Source of the DNA: Candidatus Omnitrophota bacterium
GTDB lineage: Bacteria > Ratteibacteria > UBA8468 > MWAK01
Reading direction: 5' to 3'
DNA: 10,218 nt
Assembly: GCA_018829455.1 (NCBI GenBank)
Contig: JAHJUB010000013.1
Span: 1 to 10,218, forward strand
A model generated the notes under the pieces. The model worked only from the letters and a program-made list of their open reading frames with translations, was not told where the DNA came from and searched no databases. A program made the position numbers and the translations under genes. Below, piece after piece: positions 5,665 through 10,218 of this stretch. Each line of letters starts with the position of its first letter. The first letter of the stretch is position 1.

Positions 5665-6664
5665 ACTTTTAGAAAACAGGCTGAAAGAGAGCGGATCCTC
5701 CGGTAATCTGTATCTGGGAATTGATGTAGGAAGCGTTTCCACGAAAATTGCCATTATAAATGAAGACCGGGAATTAGTGTTCGGCATGTGGTCAAGGTCG
5801 CAGGGGTCGCCCGTACAATCGACCCAGGAGAGTTTCGGCAACCTGGGAGAAAGTTTGGATGATGATGTTGGATGTCGTATCATGGGAGTTGGTACGACTG
5901 GTTCCGCAAGGTATCTGGTCAAGGCAATTGTGGGCGCAGACATTGCTAAGACGGAAATCATCTGCCAGGCCGTGGCAACGTCTTTTTATATGCCCGGCGT
6001 AAGAACCATTCTGGAAATCGGCGGGCAGGATAACAAGGTAATCCTGATGAAAGACGGCATAATCACCGATTTTGCCATGAATTCTATCTGCGCGGCCGGG
6101 ACCGGGTCATTTCTGGACCATCAAGCCAACAGACTCGGGATACCGATTGAAAAGTTCGGGGATTATGCGGCCAAATCAGAGGTGGACGTGGTGATTGCCG
6201 GCCGGTGTACCGTATTTGCCGAATCGGATATGGTGCACAAACAGCAGATGGGACATTCTAAAGAGGACATTATCGCGGGGCTCTGTGAGGCGCTTGCGAG
6301 AAACTATCTGAATAATGTGTGCAAGGGGAAGAAGCTGAATTCGCCCATCGCCTTTCAGGGAGGCGTGGCGGCAAATTCTGCCATCCGCAAGGCTTTCCAG
6401 AAAGAGTTAGGGTGTGAAATAAACGTGCACAAATATTTTCTGGTAATGGGGGCTGTCGGCGCGGCGATGCTGGCCAGGGAGCAGGTAAGGGCCGAAAATT
6501 TGAAGACCAGTTTCCGGGGGTTTAAAGTAAGCGAGACAAAATTTATTCCCAAGGCGTTTAACTGCCAGGGCTGTAACAACCGGTGCGAAATAACCTATGT
6601 TCAGGAGTTAGTAGGTGAAATAGTCGCCCGCTGGGGAGACCGGTGCGGGAAATGGACACTTTAG
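5654..6664 (+). CDS. BcrAD/BadFG-type ATPase, 2-hydroxyacyl-CoA dehydratase activase family
   Basis: A 336-residue ASKHA-fold ATPase (PF01869, HgdC/BadF-like). Activases of this family are homodimers with a shared [4Fe-4S] cluster that use ATP to push an electron into a dehydratase or reductase partner. Seen: phosphate-binding LGIDVGSVSTK (21-31), GVGTTGSAR (78-86), EIGGQDNK (121-128), the cluster-ligand segments NSICAAGTGSF (C146) and AGRCTVFAESDM (C185), and a second ATP-binding segment FQGGVAAN (234-241). It is longer than HgdC (about 260 residues). The extra tail has CQGCNNRC (C304, C307, C311) and GDRCGKW (C331), which could hold a further cluster or zinc and is typical of activases allied to COG3580/3581. 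The 11-nt overlap with the COG3581 gene ties the three genes together. The start ATG follows a purine-rich AAAAGAAGAAA stretch. Confidence 0.92.
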   Translation: METKLLENRLKESGSSGNLYLGIDVGSVSTKIAIINEDRELVFGMWSRSQGSPVQSTQESFGNLGESLDDDVGCRIMGVGTTGSARYLVKAIVGADIAKTEIICQAVATSFYMPGVRTILEIGGQDNKVILMKDGIITDFAMNSICAAGTGSFLDHQANRLGIPIEKFGDYAAKSEVDVVIAGRCTVFAESDMVHKQQMGHSKEDIIAGLCEALARNYLNNVCKGKKLNSPIAFQGGVAANSAIRKAFQKELGCEINVHKYFLVMGAVGAAMLAREQVRAENLKTSFRGFKVSETKFIPKAFNCQGCNNRCEITYVQELVGEIVARWGDRCGKWTL

Positions 6665-6680
6665 GTTCCGAAGGAAATCT

Positions 6681-6866
6681 ATGCGTTACGTAGTTAGGAA
6701 AACCCTGGAAGTATTAAGGCATCGGTTTTTGTTTAAAGGCCGTATCCGGATATCGGAATTTTTGGACCTGTTTTCCGACAATTTGCCCAAAATTATTCCC
6801 GGGAAGATGGTCGGTTTTGCATACAAGTTTTTGGACAGACTGGTGGACAAATTTCTATGGCTTTAG
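6681..6866 (+). CDS. Small basic protein of unknown function (61 aa)
   Basis: A 61-codon frame starts at ATG 6681, preceded by AAGGAAAT at a good distance, and ends 13 nt before the glycosylase start. That spacing and ribosome-binding site argue that it is a real gene in the train. The peptide is basic at the N-terminus (MRYVVRKTLEVLRHRF) and ends in an aromatic, amphipathic segment (FAYKFLDRLVDKFLWL) that could be a peripheral membrane or partner-binding helix. It has no cysteines and no recognisable domain. It might accompany the activase system or be an unrelated small gene. A chance frame cannot be excluded. Confidence 0.5.
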   Translation: MRYVVRKTLEVLRHRFLFKGRIRISEFLDLFSDNLPKIIPGKMVGFAYKFLDRLVDKFLWL

Positions 6867-6879
6867 AGAGGCGCCGGTT

Positions 6880-7491
6880 ATGAACCGGATACAGACGCTC
6901 TATGCGGAACTGAAGCAAAGATACGGAAAACCACAGGGTCAATGGAGTTTGTGGTGCAAGCGGCCCAAGACGCTTGAAGAGAAGGAACTGATAGCGATAG
7001 AGGCGATTCTGACCCAGCGGGCAAACTGGAAGAACGTCCAGTTAGCGGTGGCCAACCTTAAAGAAGCAGATTGCCTCGGTCTGAAAAACATTCTGGTGAC
7101 GGAAGACCGAAAACTTTCCCGGCTGGTAAGACCTTCCGGATTTTACCGGCAGAAAGCGGAACGGCTGAAGATATTGGCGCGTTTCATCTTGGAGGACTGC
7201 GGAGGAATCGGACCCGCTTCTGAAATTCCCTTAAATGAATTGCGGCCCAGACTGCTGGCGCTCAAAGGCGTTGGCCCGGAGACCGCAGACGACATTCTCC
7301 TCTACGCTCTGGGGAAACCGGTCTTTGTCATTGACGAATATACCAGGCGCCTGGCCCGCCGTTTGAACCTGGCCCGGGTTCTTTCCTACCAATCCCTCCA
7401 GGAATTATTTGAAAAAAACTTGAAGAAGGACTATCGCTCCTATCAGGATTTTCACGCTTTAATCGTAATTAATGGTAAAATAATAAAGTGA
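6880..7491 (+). CDS. HhH-GPD DNA glycosylase, MagIII / COG2231 (endonuclease III-related) type
   Basis: A 203-residue base-excision repair protein. Seen: AILTQRANW (42-50, the usual HhH-GPD Q), VRPSGFYRQKAERL (83-96, very like the Helicobacter 3-methyladenine glycosylase MagIII), the helix-hairpin-helix LLALKGVGPETADDILLYA (125-143) and the catalytic Asp in FVIDEYTRR (D152). The position of the EndoIII catalytic lysine is E134, so a monofunctional glycosylase without lyase activity is expected, with alkylated purines as likely substrates. The C-terminal four-cysteine iron-sulfur loop of EndoIII and many COG2231 proteins is absent; the chain stops at FHALIVINGKIIK. The frame is open from ATG 6817, but that would overlap the small gene; ATG 6880 has GAGAGG upstream and gives the family N-terminus. 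The stop overlaps the next GTG start (GTGA). Confidence 0.85.
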   Translation: MNRIQTLYAELKQRYGKPQGQWSLWCKRPKTLEEKELIAIEAILTQRANWKNVQLAVANLKEADCLGLKNILVTEDRKLSRLVRPSGFYRQKAERLKILARFILEDCGGIGPASEIPLNELRPRLLALKGVGPETADDILLYALGKPVFVIDEYTRRLARRLNLARVLSYQSLQELFEKNLKKDYRSYQDFHALIVINGKIIK

Positions 7492-8429
7492 AGGTATTAA
7501 TCGCCGGCGGCGCCGGATTTATCGGCAGTTATCTCTGCGAGCATTACTGCGGCGAGGGCGCAGAAGTAATTTGTCTGGATAACCTTATTACCGGCTCAAG
7601 GGAGAATATCGTTTCTCTTCTGAACCGGAAAAATTTCACGTTCCTGGAAACAAATGTTTCCCAACCCTTCCCGAAACTGCCGAAGGAAATTAACTTTATC
7701 TTTAATCTGGCATCGCCGGCCAGTCCGGTGGATTATTATCGCTATCCGCTGGAGACTTTACGGGTCGGCTCGGCCGGTACGGAAAACCTGCTGGAACTGG
7801 CCCGGAAGGAAGACGCGTTTTTTGTTCTGGCCTCCACCAGCGAAATTTACGGCGACCCGAAGGTCCACCCCCAAAAGGAAGATTACTGGGGCAACGTCAA
7901 TCCGAACGGGCCGCGCAGCGTATACGACGAGAGCAAGCGTTACGCCGAGGCAGTTACCGCGGCTTACCGCCGCAAGTACGGTCTGAAGATTGCAATCAGC
8001 CGTATTTTCAATACCTATGGTCCCCGGCTGCGGCCGGCTGATGGCCGGGTGGTTTCCAACTTTATTTCCCAGGCGTTGGCCGGTACTCCGGTTACGGTCT
8101 ACGGCGACGGAAGTCAGACCCGCAGTCTCTGTTATGTTTCCGACCTGGTGACCGGGTTGGCGCGGCTGGCCGGAAAGGCAAATGCCGTTGATAACGTAGT
8201 CGTAAACCTGGGTAATGCACGCGAAATTACGATTTTAGAGCTGGCAAAGACGGTAATTTTTCTGTGCCGGTCCCGGAGCGAAATTGTTTTTCAGCCCCTG
8301 CCGGAAGATGACCCGGCCCGGCGCTGTCCGGACATTTCCCAGGCTAAAGCCGTTTTGGATTGGGAACCAATGGTTTCGCTGGAAGAGGGATTGAGAAAGA
8401 CAATTAGTTGGTTTGAGGGAGGTAAATAA
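7488..8429 (+). CDS. NAD-dependent SDR, UDP-glucuronate decarboxylase (UXS) type
   Basis: A 313-residue extended short-chain dehydrogenase, the usual length for UDP-glucuronate decarboxylase, which makes UDP-xylose from UDP-glucuronate for cell-surface glycans. Seen: NAD-binding GGAGFIG (7-13), ASTSEIYGDP (115-124) carrying the active-site Thr/Ser, YDESK (Y146, K150), and the UXS-typical stretches RIFNTYGPRLRPADGRVVSN and VYGDGSQTRSLCYVSDLV. ASPASPVDYYRYPLETL is also strongly UXS-like. The start is GTG at 7488, overlapping the glycosylase stop by 4 nt, and the methionine-encoding codon leads directly into the beta strand KVLIAGG. The stop shares one base with the next ATG (TAATG). A dTDP-glucose dehydratase or another nucleotide-sugar epimerase is less likely. 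Confidence 0.87.
   Translation: MKVLIAGGAGFIGSYLCEHYCGEGAEVICLDNLITGSRENIVSLLNRKNFTFLETNVSQPFPKLPKEINFIFNLASPASPVDYYRYPLETLRVGSAGTENLLELARKEDAFFVLASTSEIYGDPKVHPQKEDYWGNVNPNGPRSVYDESKRYAEAVTAAYRRKYGLKIAISRIFNTYGPRLRPADGRVVSNFISQALAGTPVTVYGDGSQTRSLCYVSDLVTGLARLAGKANAVDNVVVNLGNAREITILELAKTVIFLCRSRSEIVFQPLPEDDPARRCPDISQAKAVLDWEPMVSLEEGLRKTISWFEGGK
8420..8425 (+). promoter_or_regulatory. Ribosome-binding site of the dihydrolipoyl dehydrogenase gene
   Basis: GGAGGT inside the 3' end of the SDR gene is an almost ideal Shine-Dalgarno sequence a few bases before the ATG at 8429, so the start is well supported and the two genes are probably cotranscribed. Confidence 0.6.
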
Positions 8430-9769
8430 TGGAGCAGTTTGACCTGGCAATCCTGGGCGCCGGACCCGGCGGATACGTAGCCGCCATCCGCGCCGCTCAG
8501 CTGGGACTAAAGACCGTTTTAGTGGAAAGAGACCTGGTCGGCGGCACCTGTTTGAACTGGGGGTGCATTCCGACCAAATGCTGGGCCGACATCGCCCACA
8601 CCATTGAAAAGGCGAAAAAGGCATCCGGTCAGGGCGTCATTTTCGGCCAGCCCCAGATTGATATTAACCAGTTGGTCAGCTGGAAGAACAAGGTGGTGAC
8701 CAACCTGCGCACCGGTATCGGATACCTGCTGAAGAATAATGGCGTAAATTTGGTTATGTCCGAAGGCGCGTTGACTCCGGACGGCTCAATCAAGACAAAG
8801 GATGCGGAGATAAAAGCGCAGACGGTTATTTTGGCGACCGGTTCCAGTCCGGCCCGGCCCAAGTTCTTTCCGTTCGGTGACGGTCGGTATATTACTTCGG
8901 ACGAGATAATCAACCTCCAGAAACTGCCGGTCAGCCTGGCGGTGGTCGGCGGAGGCGCCATCGGCTGTGAATTCGCTTCCATCTTTGCGGCCCTCGGCGT
9001 AAAAGTATCAATTTACGAAATGCTGCCTCGGCTTTTGCCGCTGGAGGATTCGGAAGTCGGTGTCATGATGGAGCGTATCTTTAAGAAGCGCGGGGTGGAG
9101 GTTGTTGTCGGCCGGGCCGCGGAAAGGCCGGAACTGGAAAAAGCGGAACTGGTGTTGGTGGCTATCGGCCGCCAGCCAAATACCAGGGGCATCGGTCTGG
9201 AAGAGGCCGGAATCGCCACGGACCAGAAAGGATTTGTGGTCACTGACGATGGATTACGGACCAGCGTTAAGAATATCTTTGCCATCGGTGACATTTCCGG
9301 CAAGGGACAACTCGCCTATCTGGCGAGTGAGCACGGCGTCTCCATCGTGGAACAGTTGGCCGGGCACAACCATCCGGTCCAGGACCGATTTATGCCCTCC
9401 TGTATTTTTACGATGCCGGAGGTAGGTACTTTTGGTTTAAAGGAAGACGACATCAAAGACCGAAGAGGCGATTACCTAATAGGCAAATTTCCGTTTACCG
9501 CTTTAGGCAAGGCGCACTGTATCAACGAGACAGATGGGTTTGTTAAGATTATCGCGGAAAAGGAGACCGGGCTGGTTGCCGGCTGCCAGATTATCGGTCC
9601 TAATGCCGCAGACCTGGTCCACGTTGCCAGCGCTGCCGCCGCCGCCGAGGCAACCCTGGAGACGATTACCGGAACCATCTTCGGTCACCCCACTCTGGCT
9701 GAGAGCGTGAAAGAGGCCGCGGAAGCCTGCCTGGGTCGCGCCATCCATCTGCCGAAAACTGCAAAATAA
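8429..9769 (+). CDS. lpdA: Dihydrolipoyl dehydrogenase (E3)
   Basis: A 446-residue class I pyridine nucleotide-disulfide oxidoreductase that reoxidises dihydrolipoyl groups with NAD in 2-oxoacid dehydrogenase or glycine cleavage complexes. Seen: FAD-binding GAGPGGY (10-16), the redox disulfide GGTCLNWGCIPTK with C41 and C46, ATGSSP (136-141), NAD-binding VVGGGAIGCEF (172-182), FAIGD (284-288) and the C-terminal catalytic HPTLAE with H420 and E425. The CLNWGCIPTK spacing favours E3 over mercuric reductase or glutathione reductase. It is slightly shorter than usual (about 460-475): between VVVGRAAERPELEKAE and LVLVAIGR the second half of the NAD domain lacks about 20 residues of beta-strand found in most homologues. 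No E1, E2, lipoyl or glycine-cleavage gene is in the window, so its partner complex is elsewhere. Confidence 0.93.
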   Translation: MEQFDLAILGAGPGGYVAAIRAAQLGLKTVLVERDLVGGTCLNWGCIPTKCWADIAHTIEKAKKASGQGVIFGQPQIDINQLVSWKNKVVTNLRTGIGYLLKNNGVNLVMSEGALTPDGSIKTKDAEIKAQTVILATGSSPARPKFFPFGDGRYITSDEIINLQKLPVSLAVVGGGAIGCEFASIFAALGVKVSIYEMLPRLLPLEDSEVGVMMERIFKKRGVEVVVGRAAERPELEKAELVLVAIGRQPNTRGIGLEEAGIATDQKGFVVTDDGLRTSVKNIFAIGDISGKGQLAYLASEHGVSIVEQLAGHNHPVQDRFMPSCIFTMPEVGTFGLKEDDIKDRRGDYLIGKFPFTALGKAHCINETDGFVKIIAEKETGLVAGCQIIGPNAADLVHVASAAAAAEATLETITGTIFGHPTLAESVKEAAEACLGRAIHLPKTAK

Positions 9770-9789
9770 AAGCAGAGCAGCAGCCGTAT

Positions 9790-10083
9790 TTATTTAAGCG
9801 TTTTACCACCCTGCCGGTTTAGGTTTTCGATGGACTGCGGATTGGAACATTCAATCTTTTTCTTGATTCTGGGCGCGGCCCACCGGACCGCGTTGGTGAC
9901 AACCTTCATTACGTTGGCGTCGTAATAAATAGGATAGGTTTCGTGACCGGGCCGGAAGTAGAAGATGCGGCCGTGTCCTCTTTCATAACAGCAACCGCTG
10001 CGAAAGACCTCCCCGCCTTCAAACCAGGAGATGAAGACCAGTTTGTCCGGGGTCGGGATATCAAATCTCTTTAATAAAATATG
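9790..10083 (-). pseudogene. ThuA-like domain protein, C-terminal fragment truncated by the transposase copy
   Basis: On the minus strand a frame of 97 codons ends at TAA 9790-9792. It reads FDIPTPDKLVFISWFEGGEV, then FRSGCCYERGHGRIFYF and RPGHETYPIYYDANVM, ending NAVRWAAPRIKK and a short polar tail. This matches the C-terminal third of ThuA-like proteins (PF06283, trehalose-utilisation type, class I glutamine amidotransferase-like fold), normally about 230-250 residues. Upstream of about 10068 the resemblance stops: there is an in-frame TAA at 10084-10086, no start codon, and the transposase stop lies at 10098-10100. The N-terminal two thirds are gone, so it should be a dead remnant. It is convergent with the dihydrolipoyl dehydrogenase gene, 20 nt from its stop. 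Confidence 0.75.
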
Positions 10084-10097
10084 TTAATATTTGGTGA

Positions 10098-10218
10098 TTA
10101 TAAAAGTTTTGGCACTAAATTACAGAGATTTTGAGCCAGCAAAGTAAATATTTCTTTCTGCCTGTTATTATACCTGAATTCCATCTCTTTCAGGTATAGG
10201 GGGAACTTTTCCTTGGAA
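10098..10218 (-). mobile_element. 3' end of IS1595/ISXO2-type transposase gene (right copy, partial)
   Basis: Read from the window end on the minus strand, 39 codons are open to TAA at 10098-10100. The peptide includes PLYLKEMEFRYNNRQ, the YLxExxFRYNNR block near the C-terminus of ISXO2/IS1595 DDE transposases, which catalyse cut-and-paste or copy-paste movement of the element. Its last 27 residues match the left-hand copy except for one Leu/Pro change. The rest of the gene lies beyond the window. It abuts the ThuA fragment, which suggests insertion into that gene. Confidence 0.78.

Noticed and set aside
6817..6879. 22-codon N-terminal extension of the glycosylase
   Set aside because: It would overlap the 61-codon gene, has a Trp-rich, unfamily-like sequence, and ATG 6880 has a better ribosome-binding site and the family N-terminus.
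8235..8624. 129-codon minus-strand frame across the SDR-dihydrolipoyl dehydrogenase junction
   Set aside because: It is antisense to two clear genes, is rich in Pro/Arg/Ser as expected of an out-of-phase reading, and has no start signal.
10169..10198. Perfect 10-bp inverted repeat TATACCTGAA / TTCAGGTATA with a 10-nt loop
   Set aside because: It lies inside transposase coding sequence (LYLKEMEFRY), and I cannot tell a selected RNA hairpin from chance; it is not at a place expected for an IS end.
1..10218. CRISPR array, toxin-antitoxin pair, defence island beyond the R-M debris, or replication origin
   Set aside because: I saw no regularly spaced repeats, no paired small toxin and antitoxin frames, and no iteron or DnaA-box cluster on either strand.

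Overview
The window reads as a bacterial chromosome fragment of about 10.2 kb, probably from an uncultured anaerobe. The main support is an activase operon of the 2-hydroxyacyl-CoA dehydratase type, whose oxygen-sensitive iron-sulfur enzymes are typical of anaerobes, plus two palindromic intergenic repeats of kinds common in candidate-phylum, Chloroflexota and deltaproteobacterial genomes. I cannot assign the phylum from sequence alone.

Layout: Both ends carry the 3' end of the same IS1595/ISXO2-type transposase gene (1-84 on plus, 10098-10218 on minus). They form an inverted repeat of about 86 bp with one mismatch, both reading inward. Next on the left come an unassigned stretch (85-292), a LOG-family (TIGR00730) Rossmann-fold gene (293-916), a palindromic repeat (about 918-980), a membrane GAF-GGDEF diguanylate cyclase (1027-2256) and tRNA-Val(CAC) (2294-2367).

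Directly after the tRNA lies a decayed restriction-modification system (2377-3381). The amino-methyltransferase gene has a one-base frameshift near its start and lacks the C-terminal SAM-binding FxGxG block. Two short pieces after it look like the start and end of the cognate restriction gene, separated by a 56-bp double-hairpin element.

From 3515 to 9769 runs a tightly packed plus-strand gene train. It begins with a three-gene unit: a DUF2229/COG3580 protein, a COG3581 protein and a BcrAD/BadFG-type ATPase activase. These are joined by 4-nt and 11-nt overlaps. By family knowledge the ATPase should inject low-potential electrons into the two iron-sulfur partners, but no substrate gene (CoA transferase, dehydrogenase) lies in the window. 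A 61-codon gene of unknown function follows, then a MagIII/COG2231-like HhH-GPD glycosylase without the EndoIII catalytic lysine, a UDP-glucuronate decarboxylase-type SDR, and a slightly short dihydrolipoyl dehydrogenase.

Convergent to this train, 9790 to about 10068 holds the C-terminal third of a ThuA-like protein, cut off where the right-hand transposase copy begins.

The most interesting items are the split COG3580/COG3581/activase operon with its unassigned 5' leader, the layered decay of the R-M cassette next to a tRNA, and the inward-facing transposase ends framing the window.
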